Source: Leptobrachium leishanense (taxonomy: Eukaryota > Chordata > Amphibia > Anura > Megophryidae). From it: a stretch of 64,000 bases of DNA. The position numbers were made by a program, and so were the translations under genes. Numbering within the stretch: the stretch's first letter is position 1; the number at the start of each line of letters is the position of its first letter. The notes beneath the pieces were generated by a model, which was not told where the DNA came from, made no database searches, and saw nothing but the letters and a program-made list of their open reading frames with translations. Positions 45,608 through 57,398 of the stretch are shown one piece after another. The stretch spans positions 43,524,250 through 43,588,249 of the forward strand of contig CM019071.1 of NCBI GenBank assembly GCA_009667805.1. Reading direction: 5' to 3'.

Positions 45608-46530
45608 AGCATTAAAATCTTAGAAACATAGAAACATATAAAAATGTCGGCAGATATGAACCTTTCGGCCCATCTAGTCGCCCAATTACATGGATACTTT
45701 ACCTGGATTTATCTTTTGTTTAGGATAGCCTTATGCCTATCCCATGCCTGCTTAAATTCAATTACTGTTTTGGCCTCTACCACTTCTACTGGAAGACTGT
45801 TCCATGTATCCACCACCCTCTCAGTAAAACAATGCTTCCTGATGTTACTTTTAAACCTTTGCCCCTCTAATCTAAGACTATGTCCTCTTGTTTTGCTATT
45901 TTGTTTCCTTTTAAATATACTCCCTTCCTCTACCTTGTGGATTCCCTTTACGTATTTAAATGTTTCTATCAGATCTCCTCTGTCTTGTCTTTTTTCCAAG
46001 CTGTACATGTTAAGATCATTAAGCCTTTCCTGGTAACTTTTCTCCTTCAAGCCGTACACCATTTTAATAGCCCTTCTCTGAACTCTCTCCAAGATGTCTA
46101 TATCCTTCTGGAGATACGGTCTCCATTACTGCACACAGTACTCCAAGTGAGGTCTCACCAGTGCTCTGTACAGTGGCATGAGCACTTCCCTTTTCCTACT
46201 GCTAATACAGGCTCTCCCTACACAACCAAGCATTCTGCCAGCATTTCCTGCTGCTCTATTACATTGACTACTTACCCTTAGATCCTCTGAAATAATAACC
46301 CCTAAATCCCTTTCCTCAGATGTTGAGGTTAGGACTGTATCAAATATTCTATATTCAGCCCTTGGGTTTTTACGTCCCAGGTGCATTATCTTGCACTTAT
46401 CCACATTAAAACTCAATTGCCACAACTCCGACCATTTTTTTAGTTTACCTAAATCATTTGTTATTTGGCTGATCCCTCCAGGAACGTCAACCCTGTTGCA
46501 AAACTTTAGTGTCTTCAATATTAAACCAAT
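45608..46530 (-). mobile_element. CR1-like LINE, 5'-truncated copy
   Basis: Same family as 1-1475. The 3' microsatellite tail lies at 45620-45640 on the plus strand (AGAAACATAGAAACATA). The 5' end is cut just after the catalytic box region and abuts the 3' tail of an L2 (46532). Together they form a tail-in, back-to-back retroposon pair on the same strand. Confidence 0.85.
45709..46518 (-). pseudogene. Reverse transcriptase C-terminal part (CR1-like)
   Basis: Two in-order pieces. 46518-46126 runs from NRVDVPGGISQITNDLGKLK through WSELWQLSFNVDKCKIMHLG to ALVRPHLEYCVQ. 46092-45709 runs from MERVQRRAIKMVYGLKEKSY to WDRHKAILNKR and stop. The pieces are separated by a small disruption near 46100-46126. 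It retains the Trp codon that is TAG in the copy at 1-1475. The fingers and most of the palm are missing, so it is inactive. Confidence 0.85.
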
Positions 46531-46531
46531 A

Positions 46532-49500
46532 CTATTATTATTATTATTATTATTATTTATTTATAAAGCGCCAGCATATTCCGCAGCGCTGTACAATAAG
46601 CACAGTACAGACAGGGTTACAATACATTGAACAACATTTGACAAACAGTACAGGAGGAGATGAGGGCCCTATTCCCGTAGGAACTCACAATCTAGGAGGG
46701 TTGGGGTTGGAAACAGGAGGAGAGGACTGTAAGGTGAGAGTGATTGATGGTTGCGTCAGTGAGTTGGGTGGTAGGCTTCCCTAAATAGGAATGTTTTCAG
46801 GGAGCGTTTGAAGGAAGAGAAGTTAGGGGAAAGTCTGACAGCACGAGGGAGAGCGTTCCAGAGAGTGGGGGCTGCGCGTGAGAAATCCTGCAGTCTATCA
46901 TGGGAAGAGGTGATGCAGGGAGAAGCTAGGCGCAGGTCACTGTTTGACCTTAGGGAGCGGGCTGGGGTGTATTTGGTGATTAGTGAGGACAGGTAGTGGG
47001 GCACTGAGTTAGTGAGGGTTTTGTAGGTAAGGATAAGGATTTTGAACTTAATTCTGCAGTGGATGGGGAGCCAGTGAAGGGACTCGCAGAGGGGAGCGGC
47101 AGAGACAGAGCGGCGGGTGAGGTGAATTAGCCTGGCGGAGGCGTTCAGGATGGATTGTAGGGGGAGAGGCGGGACAGAGGGAGGCCAGATAAGAGATTAT
47201 TGCAATAGTCGAGTCGGGAGATTACCAGGGCGTGTATGAGTTGTTTTGTGGTGACAGCGGTAAGAAATGGCCGAATTCTGGAAATTTTACGCAGTTGGTA
47301 TCGGCAGGAGGAGGAAAGAGACTTGATGTGGGGGATGAAGGAAAGAGCAGAGTCCAGTGTAACTCCAAGACAGCGAACTTGGTTTGATGGGGAGATGGTG
47401 ATACCCTCCACCGTGATAGAGAAGTCAGGAGGTGGGGAGGCATTAGAGGGAGGAATAAGTAGGAGCTCAGTCTTTGACATGTTGATCTTTAGGTGGTGGG
47501 AGGCCATCCAGGAGGAGATGCCAGATAAACAGTCACTGACTTTTGAAAGGACAGGGGGAGAGAGATCAGGGGTAGAGAGGTAGATCTGAGTGTCATCAGC
47601 GTAGAGGTGGTAATTAAAGCCAAAGCTGTTGATGATTTTGCCCAGGGAGGAGGTGTAGATGGAAAAGAGCAGAGGACCAAGGACAGAGTCTTGAGGTACA
47701 CCAACAGATAGAGACAATGAAGAGGAGGAGTTACCAGCAAAGGACACACAGAAGGACCTGTTGGATAAATAGGATTCAGCCCAAGCAAGTGCAGTGTCAC
47801 CGAGACCCAGAGAGTTGAGGGTCTGTAGAAGGAGGGGGTGGTCAACAGTGTCAAAAGCAGCCGAGAGGTCAAGCAGGATGAGAATAGAATAGTGGCCGTG
47901 TTTTTTAGCAGTTAGGAGGTCGTTGGTGACTTTAGTGAGGGCAGTTTCAGTTGAGTGTAGCGGACGGAAGCCAGATTGCAGGGGGTCAAGTAGGGAATTG
48001 GAGGACAGGAAGAGGGAGAGGCGGTTGAAGACTAGTTTTTCTAAGAGCTTTGATGTGAAGGGAAGCAGGGATACAGGGCGGTAGTTGGATGGAGAGTTGG
48101 TGTCTAGGGATGGTTTCTTTAGTAAAGGGGTAACTAGCGCGTGTTTGAAGGCGGATGGAAAGGAGCCAGTGGAGAGAGATAGGTTGAAGATGTGTGTGAG
48201 AGCAGGGGTGAGGGAGGAGGAGAGGGGAGGAATTAGATGTGAGGGAATGGGGTCGAGCGGGCACGTGGTGAGATGTGAGGAGGACAATAAGGAATTAACT
48301 TCCTTCTCAGTGGCTGGGAGGAAGCGGCAGAGGGTGACAGAGGGGACCTGTGGGAGTGGAGGTGGCAGATAACTATCTTGTGTTGGGATGTTGCTTCTGA
48401 TAGTTAGAGTTTTACTGAGGAAGTAGTCTGCCAGGTCTTGAGCGCTGAAGGCAGCTGAGGGGGGAGGTGCAGGTGGGTGGAGGAGGGTGTTGAAGGTGGA
48501 CCAGAGCCGTTTAGGGTTGGAGGACAGCGTAGATATAAGAGATGAGAAGAATGATTGTTTGGCCAAGTGGAGGGCAGAGGTGTATGACCGGAGAATAAAC
48601 TTGAAGTGAACAAAATCAGCTTCAGAGCGGGATTTCCTCCAGGCACGCTCTGCAGTGCGGGAGCATCTTTGCAGGTAGCGAGTTTGGAGGGTGTGCCAGG
48701 GCTGAAGCTGGCGGCGTGGGGCCTTGCAGAGTCGAAGAGGAGCAAGAGTGTCTAGAGCAGAGATAAGCGTAGTGGTGTAGTGATTAGTGGCAGCATCAGG
48801 GCAGGTGAAGGATGAGGTATGAGGGAGGTGGTGAAGTAGGTTGGAGAATTGATGGGGGTCCACAGCATGTAGATTTCTGCGAGTGTGTGTGCGGGGTGGG
48901 GGAGCAGGGTGTTTAGGAAGTCCAGATAGGTTGAAAGAGAGAAGGTGGTGGTCAGAGATGGGGAAAGGGTGACATTTGAACTCAGAAATGGAGCAGAGGT
49001 TGGAAAAGACCAGGTCAATAACGTGACCATCGCGGTGGGTAGGGAGGAGGGAGGATTGTGTGAGTCCAAGGGAGGACGTGAGTGAAAGAAGTTTGGAGGC
49101 AGCAGGAGCGGAAGGATCGTCAATGGGAATGTTGAAGTCCCCGAGAATTAGGCATGGAAGATTAGAAGACAGGAAGTGAGAAAGCCAGGTAGCAAAGTGG
49201 TCAAAGAACTGGGAGGTTGGTCCCGGTGGGCGGTAGATGACTGCCACCCTGAGAGCCAGAGGAGAGAACAGGCGGATGCAGTGTGTCTCGAAGGAGGAGA
49301 AGGAGAGGGATGGGGGTGGAGGGAGATGCTGGTAGGTGCAGGTGGGAGAGAGCAGGAGCCCGACCCCGCCACCATTTCTCTCACCCGGTCTGGGGGTATG
49401 GCTCAAGTGTAGACCGCCATGTGAGAGAGCAGCAACGGAGGCCGTGTCAGAGGGAGTTAGCCAGGTTTCAGTTAAAGCTAGGAGGTTGAAGGAGTTTGAA

Positions 49501-49697
49501 AGGAAGAGGTCATGGATTGCTGTGAGTTTGTTGCACACAGAGCGAGCGTTCCAGAGGGCGCAGGAGAAAGAGGACAGGCGCTGAGGGATTATGGGAATGA
49601 GGTTGCTGGGCTTGCAGGGAGGTGATTTATGTGCGATGGAGATAGGATGAGAGGGAAGTATTGGATGTGTTGTGGGGCCAGGGTTAGGGCCAGGGTT
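46532..49697 (-). mobile_element. L2 LINE, nearly complete coding copy
   Basis: The 3' end has the L2 hallmark (ATT repeats, then TTCCGCAGCGCTGTACAATA on the plus strand at 46579-46598). The coding part extends to about 49690. There the homology to the plus-strand L2 stops within the codons for NPGP, and a 12-bp near-duplicate (AACCCTGGCCC, about 49680-49705) marks the junction. It lies in intron 6 and ends about 135 bp from the exon 6 donor. Confidence 0.92.
47145..49697 (-). CDS. L2 endonuclease-reverse transcriptase, one frameshift near the end
   Basis: An open frame of about 850 L2 codons. The N-terminal APE-type endonuclease has [47 protein letters not shown] and [10 protein letters not shown]. 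The reverse transcriptase has [45 protein letters not shown] and the catalytic [10 protein letters not shown]. These enzymes nick the target and copy the L2 RNA into it. A run of five C (coding strand, around 47160) replaces the six C of the other copy. This shifts the frame after LSRLSP; the remaining C-terminus is open at 47004-46756. The first codons of the open frame (49733-49698) come from flanking DNA. GVPQ is followed by Asp instead of the usual Gly. Confidence 0.9.
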   Translation of the reverse strand, partial: NPGPNPGPTTHPILPSHPISIAHKSPPCKPSNLIPIIPQRLSSFSCALWNARSVCNKLTAIHDLFLSNSFNLLALTETWLTPSDTASVAALSHGGLHLSHTPRPGERNGGGVGLLLSPTCTYQHLPPPPSLSFSSFETHCIRLFSPLALRVAVIYRPPGPTSQFFDHFATWLSHFLSSNLPCLILGDFNIPIDDPSAPAASKLLSLTSSLGLTQSSLLPTHRDGHVIDLVFSNLCSISEFKCHPFPISDHHLLSFNLSGLPKHPAPPPRTHTRRNLHAVDPHQFSNLLHHLPHTSSFTCPDAATNHYTTTLISALDTLAPLRLCKAPRRQLQPWHTLQTRYLQRCSRTAERAWRKSRSEADFVHFKFILRSYTSALHLAKQSFFSSLISTLSSNPKRLWSTFNTLLHPPAPPPSAAFSAQDLADYFLSKTLTIRSNIPTQDSYLPPPLPQVPSVTLCRFLPATEKEVNSLLSSSHLTTCPLDPIPSHLIPPLSSSLTPALTHIFNLSLSTGSFPSAFKHALVTPLLKKPSLDTNSPSNYRPVSLLPFTSKLLEKLVFNRLSLFLSSNSLLDPLQSGFRPLHSTETALTKVTNDLLTAKKHGHYSILILLDLSAAFDTVDHPLLLQTLNSLGLGDTALAWAESYLSNRSFCVSFAGNSSSSLSLSVGVPQDSVLGPLLFSIYTSSLGKIINSFGFNYHLYADDTQIYLSTPDLSPPVLSKVSDCLSGISSWMASHHLKINMSKTELLLIPPSNASPPPDFSITVEGITISPSNQVRCLGVTLDSALSFIPHIKSLSSSCRYQLRKISRIRPFLTAVTTKQLIHALVISRLDYCNNLLSGLPLSRLSPYNPS

Positions 49698-49830
49698 TAC
49701 TACATAAAAGCTCCCTGTAACTTCACCATCCACTCCCCCCTATCACCAAGGATCATCTAATTTAATATTTCTTATGTCAAATATAGCTTCAATGCATAAG
49801 GTATATCTCTGAGGGTCATAAGTAACTTAC

Positions 49831-49972
49831 CGAGAATAACTGGGTGTTTCAGCATCAGTAGCAGTGAATATATCAAGGAGTTACTCATGGTCTCGGTCCC
49901 AGCATGGAAGATCTGCAGCGTGCTCATGGTCAGATTGCTTAATGTGAACTCAGTCTGAGGATCCGACTTCTC
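49831..49972 (-). CDS. Cytochrome P450 family 2 gene A, exon 6 (I helix)
   Basis: 142 bp, the standard CYP2 exon 6 size. The acceptor AG is at 49974-49973 and the donor GTAAGT at 49830-49825. It starts in phase 0 and ends in phase 1 (a Gly/Ala codon split with exon 7). It encodes the end of helix H and the I helix, including the oxygen-activation motif Ala-Gly-Thr-Glu-Thr (LQIFHAGTETMSNSLIYSLL) with the conserved acid-Thr pair. Exons 1-5 must lie beyond 64000, so intron 5 is longer than 14 kb. The exon is sandwiched between L2 copies in opposite orientation. Confidence 0.95.
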
Positions 49973-50129
49973 CTGAGAGATTTATAATGTAAATTACATT
50001 AAAACGTCAATATTATACATTAATATAACCAGTGCTTTTTTACTGGAAAAATAGGTGGGGGTACTCTCACGCCCAGGGAAAAACTGATTATTATGACGAT
50101 TTTTCGTGTCCTAATAAATACTCCTTTAT

Positions 50130-50605
50130 TCACCTGGATATATTGCCCCAGCTCACACATGGTTATATTTGCCCCCTGCTCACACATGGATATATTGCCC
50201 CAGACCAGCTCTCACATGGATATATTGCCCCAGACCAGCTCACATGGATATAATGCCCCAGGCCAGCTCACATGGATATATTGCCCCAGGCCAGCTCACA
50301 TGAATATATTGCCCCAGACCAGCTCAAATGGATATATCGCCCCAGGCCAGCTCACAAGGATATATTTCCCCAGACCAGCTCACATGGATATATTGCCCAA
50401 GACCAGCTCACATGGATATATTGCCCCAGACCAGCTCACATGGATATATTGCCCCAGCTCGCATGGATATATGCCCCAGCTCATATGGATATATTGCCCC
50501 AGGCTCACATGGATATATTGCCCCAGCTTAAATGGATATATTGCCCCAGGCTCACACATGGATATATTGCCCCAGCTTACATTGATATATGATATATGAT
50601 ATATG
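50130..50605 (+). repeat. 26-28-bp minisatellite, left part
   Basis: About 17 units containing CACATGGATATATTGCCCCA, ending in GATATAT repeats. The array resumes at 59823-60233 and 61610-61635, so the L2 and the Tc1 element both landed inside it. Confidence 0.9.
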
Positions 50606-51530
50606 ATACAGTGACATTCCCAAGTGGCATCCTAAGTGGATGCTTAGAGTTGATTTCCTGGAGTTTTATCCAAGATCCCCTACGCCATCCACCATCACGA
50701 TCCCTAATTCCTGTGTCTCCTCTCTCCACAGGTAAGACTTTATCACCCATTATCCACAGACACCCACATCTCAACTGATCCCATGCATACTTTTGCTGGG
50801 AAGACTTTATCACCCATTATCCACAGACACCCACATCTCAACTGATCCCCTGCATACTTTTGCTGGTAAGACTTTATCACCCATAATCCACAGACACCCA
50901 CATCTCAACTGATCCCCTGCATACTTTTGCTGGTAAGACTTTATCACCCATTATCCACAGACACCCACATCTCAACTGATCCCCTGCATACTTTTGCTGG
51001 TAGGACCCCCATCTCCCAGTATTCGCAGGCACCCACATTGTAACGTTACCTTGGTCTCTTTTTTTAAATTATTTATTTTTGTATCCTTTCTCCACCATTT
51101 GCTTTGCTAATTAGCATGTGAATCTCCTGCCCTATTGACACAGCCCATCCAGCATCAGGTGTTTACCTTTTAACTGCCTGAATGCAATCAGTCTGCCCTA
51201 TATAACAACTAAGAGTGGCTCCATTGAGCCTTGGCTCCAGTGACATTCCCAAGAGGCATCCTAAGTGGATGCTTAGAGTTGATTTCCTGGAGTTCAGTGG
51301 CATCCTAAGTGGATGCTTAGAGTTGATATCCTGGAGTTGTGGGACTGGAGGAAGGAACTGCAAGGCCCACTTTTTACTCTGGGTAAACACACGTCTATAT
51401 CAGGCTTTCTCTCACGCTTCTGCTCTTTACTTCTACCTTTCTCCTTAAATGGAACTCCTGCCCCTCTACCACCGACCCCTACACTATCTGCATCTCTCCC
51501 TGCCTCCTCTCGTCCCACATGATGGCCTCA
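50606..51530 (+). repeat. L2 5' untranslated region with tandem monomers
   Basis: A ~67-bp unit (AAGACTTTATCACCCATTAT and ACACCCACATCTCAACTGAT) occurs four to five times at 50730-51040. Another unit (GGCATCCTAAGTGGATGCTT) occurs at 50620, 51254 and 51299. Tandem 5' monomers often act as internal promoters in LINEs; that role here is inference. Confidence 0.7.
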
Positions 51531-51531
51531 C

Positions 51532-52875
51532 ATGAGCTCCTTTGTTTCCTCACAAACATGGTCTCCCTCTATCTCTCGTGCTGAAAATCACTCCCACTCC
51601 CACAAATCCCATTCCCACCTTCTCTTTCTCACACTCCTGCTGTTACTCTATTCAGGTGACATATCCCCTAACCCTGGCCCCACAACACATCCAATACTTC
51701 CCTCTCATCCTATCTCCATCGCACATAAATCACCTCCCTGCAAGCCCAGCAACCTCATTCCCATAATCCCTCAGCGCCTGTCCTCTTTCTCCTGCGCCCT
51801 CTGGAACGCTCGCTCTGTGTGCAACAAACTCACAGCAATCCATGACCTCTTCCTTTCAAACTCCTTCAACCTCCTAGCTTTAACTGAAACCTGGCTAATT
51901 CCCTCTGACACGGCCTCCGTTGATGCTCTCTCACATGGCGGTCTACACTTGAGCCATACCCCCAGACCGGGTGAGAGAAATGGTGGCGGGGTCGGAATCC
52001 TGCTCTCTCCCACCTGCACCTACCAGCATCTCCCTCCACCCCCATCCCTCTCCTTCTCCTCCTTCGAGACACACTGCATCCGCCTGTTCTCTCCTCTGGC
52101 CCTCAGGGTGGCAGTCATCTACCGCCCACCGGGACCAACCTCCCAGTTCTTTGACCACTTTGCTACCTGGCTTTCTCACTTCCTGTCTTCTAATCTTCCA
52201 TGCCTAGTTCTCGGGGACTTCAACATTCCCATTGATGATCCTTCCGCCCCTGCTGCCTCCAAACTTCTTTCACTCATGTCCTCCCTTGGACTCACACAAT
52301 CCTCCCTCCTCCCTACCCACCGCGATGGTCACGCTATTGACCTTGTCTTTTCCAACCTCTGCTCCATTTCTGAGTTCAACTGTCGCCCTTTCCCCATCTC
52401 TGACCACCACCTTCTCTCTTTCAACCTATCTGGACTTCCTAAACACCCTGCTCCCCCACCCCGCACACACACTCGCAGAAATCTACATGCTGTGGACCCC
52501 CATCAATTCTCCAACCTACTTCGCCACCTCCCTCATACCTCATCCTTCACCTGCCCTGATGCTGCCACTAATCACTACAACACTACGCTTATCTCTGCTC
52601 TAGACACTCTTGCTCCTCTTTGACTCTGTAAGGCCCCACGCCGCCAACTTCAGCCCTGGCACACCCTCCAGACACGCTACCTGCAAAGATGCTCCCGCAC
52701 TGCAGAGCGTGCCTGGAGGAAATCCCGCTCTGAAGCTGATTTTGCTCACTTCAAGTTTATTCTCCGGTCATACACCTCTGCCCTCCACTTGACCAAACAA
52801 TCCTTCTTCTCATTTCTTATATCTATGCTGTCCTCCAACCCTAAACGGCTCTGGTCCACCTTCAACACCCTCCTC
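51532..52875 (+). pseudogene. L2 ORF, N-terminal endonuclease part
   Basis: It starts at ATG 51532 and is open for 363 codons to a TGA at 52621-52623, where the other copy has Leu-Arg-Leu. An N-terminal hydrophobic stretch (LLFLTLLLLLYSG) leads into GDISPNPGPT, which resembles a 2A ribosome-skipping motif lacking its Glu. The APE endonuclease motifs follow ([28 protein letters not shown]). The sequence is then interrupted by the LTR element at 52876. Confidence 0.88.
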
Positions 52876-53363
52876 TGATAAATTTGGATATAAAGCAAGC
52901 AAAACAAACTCCCTATAATAATTACCATTTATGAAATTTCAATAAACCTTTTTCAAGTTTCTTCTCATATATCAAAGTTGAAAACAGGGCGCGGCGCGTC
53001 ACCATGGCGAGAGACAACAAAATCAGCCACAAAGCAATGTAGCGTCAGTCCTGTCTGAATTATCCTTCCTTAGACAGGTCTTTTATTAGATTTCAAAGAA
53101 CTTATAGCCAATCAGCATACAGATACATTTCTACGTCAGAGTTTAACCAACAGTGAGCCAAAAATTACTATATTGATTCAGAGATGGCTTTTTCTAGCAT
53201 ACACCTTTCTAGCATCCACTGTTCACACACCCTTTCCTGCACACAAAGGAAATGGCTAAATTCCACAGGCTAACATCCTATGCAAGTAAAAGACTTGCAG
53301 GGTTTGACACTTATAATGGGGGGGGGTGGATTCACACTACCTATCATATTAAAATACCTTTCA
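52876..53363 (-). repeat. 3' LTR of the LTR element
   Basis: 488 bp. It differs from the partner LTR at three substitutions (near 53082, 53089 and 53207) and in the length of one G run (nine versus eight), so the insertion is recent. In the element's orientation there is an inverted CCAAT box (GATTGGCTATAAG) and TAATAAAAG downstream of it, a plausible promoter. Confidence 0.92.
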
Positions 53364-55209
53364 ATCGTCTCATTGATCACATATACAATCGTGATCACAA
53401 AAAGGGATGAAACAAACTAGACAATTAAACTAATTATACCTGGGGCCCTAGTATCCTCGCCTAATACCTGTACGATATACGAAAAGGAATCCCCAAGGAT
53501 GCCCTTTATGAGCATAAAATACACTTATCTATCTAGATTCACTCTTCCAGCGAACCACATTTGGAGCGTAGGCAAAAATACCTAATCTAGACATTAAATA
53601 ACTATTTATTCCCATTTCCCAAAATATAATTCACCGAACAAGGAAAGTATAATAACTTGAATGTAAAAGTTCATTTATCTAATAAATCAACATGAGTCAG
53701 ATCTATATCTGTGTGTTTTCCTATGTTCAGCTTCACTCCACAAAACGCATATACACCTGCATTCATACACACATTCAAGACATACATTCTCATTTTCACA
53801 AATTAAATCCTTTCTCACACTTATCTAGGGGATTAAATAAAAAAAATAATATTCCATAATCTAATACCATAGTCCACAGTGCGAGATCAGGGTGTGGTCT
53901 TTTTTTTCAACATCCCAGCTTGAGACGCATAATCATAGAATGTCATCAGAGCTCCCACCATAGGGACTCCTGAACAAGCTGTCTCTTTGCGCTGGTTGCT
54001 TATTACCTGTGACCTTTGACCTTGACACAAAATGTCCATGATTCGTTCCATATGCAGTCATTGTGACTGTCAGGTTTCTTGATGATGTGATATGGTTTTA
54101 GCAACAATAAAGAAAATAAAAAAGAAAAGAAAATATGGTATACCCCGCTAATCATATACATCCATTCATTCATTGTCACTCTCAAATGCACGAAAACAAT
54201 AAAAATGTTAATTTACACAAGAAGAGACACAGATAATAAATTTCAAAATGTCCCCGCGAAGCCTGTCGGCCTCACGCAATAAAAAAATTATACTACTTCT
54301 GACTCATTGTTAGAGAAAAATATATATACGCAACTTTGGCTCAAAAGGGAAATAGCCGAAGTGCATATTCCACCCTTTTATTAAATATAATTTTTTTTTA
54401 TTATTTTATTTACTATCCTATTCAGTCTTGTTCAGTGTTGTGAAACAAACCTGGCGTTTATAAAACACACCAATCCTCAAATGAAATAAAAAAATAAAAA
54501 AAATAAAAACAGCATTAATTTTATCGAATTAAAACTTTCCATTTACCACTATATATGTCATGAAACGTATTTATGCAAATGCATTAAATTATATGTTCCT
54601 AAATACATGAATGAACTCTAATTTTAATTGGATGTGATCTTCAATAATCCTAAATGTGTCAGGGAATTTTGAACAATATTGATTGTAACTAAACAACAAA
54701 AATAACAAAATATAAAATAATAAAAGACACAAAATAATTATCACTTAGACGACATCAGAATATAAAAATACATTATCTTCTTTCTTTGTCTTCTGTCTTA
54801 TTGGTTGAACATAACAGTTTTGTAAAACTGACATGTCTTAAGTTGTATTTCCAAATCAATGATCTTCTACAAATAGCATGATTTATTGATGAGTTGTCGA
54901 TAATCAGATTGTTTTATTGCCTGGTGTCTGATAATTCCTTATTATCCGCTTGATGTAACATTGCAATGTGAAATGATAATGTGTTTGAGTAAATTTCCTT
55001 CAATTCCAACATCTTTATCAATATTGGTATCGCATAATCTTCCATCTAGCTTGAGCAAAGTTGGCATGCATGGGTAATTTTCACCTAAAGTAAAAACTTG
55101 GGAAAAAAATGTATTATTAACCTGTCAAAAACTTTAAAATTCATATGGTTAAAATACTTTTAAAATGGAGAAAAAAAATGCAACACATTTTTTGGACACA
55201 AAGAAAAGG

Positions 55210-55350
55210 AGTGGTCATGAGTGAGACAACACGGAGGAGAGGAGGGGTCATGAGTGAGACAACACGGAGGAGAGGAGGGGTCATGAGTGAGACAACACGG
55301 AGGAGAGGAGGGGTCATGAGAGAGACAACATGGAGGAGAGGAGACTAGGA
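55210..55350 (+). repeat. 33-bp tandem repeat inside the LTR element
   Basis: Four copies of ATGAGTGAGACAACACGGAG plus GAGAGGAGGGGTC. One frame is open through it (SETTRRRGGVM) but only for 67 codons in total. It is the only ordered structure seen in the 4-kb interior. Confidence 0.85.
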
Positions 55351-57379
55351 AAAGAATGTGAACTTCAATTCAAATAAAAAAACACAACAAAAATATCATG
55401 AACTGGGAAAGAAAGTATAGAAGGGCATGTTTAAAACTTGACGCGTTAATTAGCACAAAGTTCTCAGAGGAAACTCAGAGAAAAGGATTCTTAATAAACA
55501 TCAATAATCTTTTTTAAGAATATTGGTTAAAAACAAACATTCAAACGTGAGGTGTTTGTGCAGCTATTTTACAACCTGTTTTATTCCCTCCAAGAATATG
55601 CAATAGAGGCAAAGTTAATACGCTATTGCACTTCACACCCAAAAACAAAAACATCAGACAGCAAAAAAAATAAAAAATAATACTAGACATCTGGCTACCA
55701 CTGCAGAAAAAGAAAACAAATCAAACAATACTCAGATACCAAACTACAACCTTCCATCTCCCTTAGTCAACTAAAATAAAACCCAAAAAAACACCTCTTA
55801 TTTGAAATCTGCCTAAATTCCTTTGTACAGCGCTACTAAACCTGTAGGCGCTTTCCTTTAAACTTTCACTCAAATCCTTCAGCTTTATATCACTTCATCC
55901 TCTTAGATTCCAAACAACTAAACATGAACCTACATATATATTCCATTATACAAGTTACAAAACTGTAAATGATCTCAGTCAGCCATTTTGGCAAAACATA
56001 TAACCTATATTTAAGGTGCGGTCAATCCCTTAGTGCTGGACTCAAACAAAGACCAGAGGAAAATAACCGACCACGCCTCTCTTGGGAAAATGTACAACTT
56101 TGAGCCCATCACCTTGATACACTACTTTATATAATATATCATACGCCGAAGCACTCAAAACCGCGCCCAATTCCACAACAGTTAGTTTCATAAAGCACTA
56201 ACAGCTCCAGAATTCAACTGCTACTACAGTCTTTCAAGGCATTAAACACATGTCATTTGTATATACTGTTCAATTATCCAAATAGATACTCACAGAACAA
56301 CAAAAATAACTACATATTCCATTATCCAACTTGCACTGCTAAAAGACTACTAGCATTCAAAGAAAAAAATCCTTATACAAACACATAATAACATTATACA
56401 TTACAAATAAAGAGTTTCTTTTAATTAAATAAAAAAAAAAAAAGAAGAAAAAATGAATGTATGAGAAAGAGAAAAAAGTTAGCAGGCGCTTTTGAAAGTC
56501 ACTGTAAAAGTAAAGTCTCCATTTCCTGTGCCATTTCCTGTGCCTTTTTTTTTTTACACAAGGCAAGGCAGTAATGACAAAGAAACCTGGTTTACGAAAA
56601 ACAGTCCCTATACATAAATTACATATAAAAAACATAATATCAAAACTACGAAATACAAAACATCAAAGATACACACATATATTATTAGTTAGTAAAGACA
56701 AACATTTAAATAAACAGACGCAATCAATGGCCAGAAACAAAATAAAAAAATAAACAAAACAAACATGCAATCTGAAAGAAAAAAACAGTTAGCAAATCCT
56801 TTAGAATCAGCGCGCAAACACATGCAGCAAAAAAATAAATAGAAAAAAAAATGGCAGCAGCGCGCAAGAAAATAAAAATAAAAAATTAAGAGGAAAAAAA
56901 AACTCTCTCAATGGGAGATTAAAGCAGTTGATATACAAGAAGAAAATCTACTCAGTCAAAATAAAATTCTCACAATTACAAGATATGGACGACCCAGAAA
57001 CACCAGAATTGAAGTACAAGATAGACACAGAACGGAGACAAAACAACTAGAAACATCTCGTTTCTTTTTTTATGAGTTCAATTTCCAGCAAATACAAATA
57101 CTCAGCACACCGGGCGAGTTCAAACACACGTGAGGTCCTCAAACGATTTTCCTTTACTACAATACATAAAATGACAAAAACAAATCAAGACAAAGAGTCC
57201 AACCTTGCACCAAAAAAAAAAAAAAAAAAATTCAAAAAAAAATCAAAGCTCTGAACCATAGCTTTAACTTCAAGGAAACCAAGCCTGGAGGCAAGTTCGC
57301 AAAATCTGAACAAGCAAATGTAAGAATACATTCAAATGTAAAGATACACTTAAATATAAAAATACATCTGAATGGCAAG

Positions 57380-57396
57380 TCCCACTTCTGACACCA
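57380..57396 (-). other. Primer-binding site (tRNA-Leu)
   Basis: TGGTGTCAGAAGTGGGA on the minus strand, 2 nt from the 5' LTR. It begins with TGG, the complement of tRNA CCA, and matches the acceptor/T-arm end of tRNA-Leu(CAA) as I recall it. Confidence 0.8.
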
Positions 57397-57398
57397 AC

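Noticed and set aside
47986..49489. Several 70-127-codon frames on both strands
   Set aside because: Alternate-frame shadows of the L2 open frame, which is C/T-rich and stop-poor in other phases.
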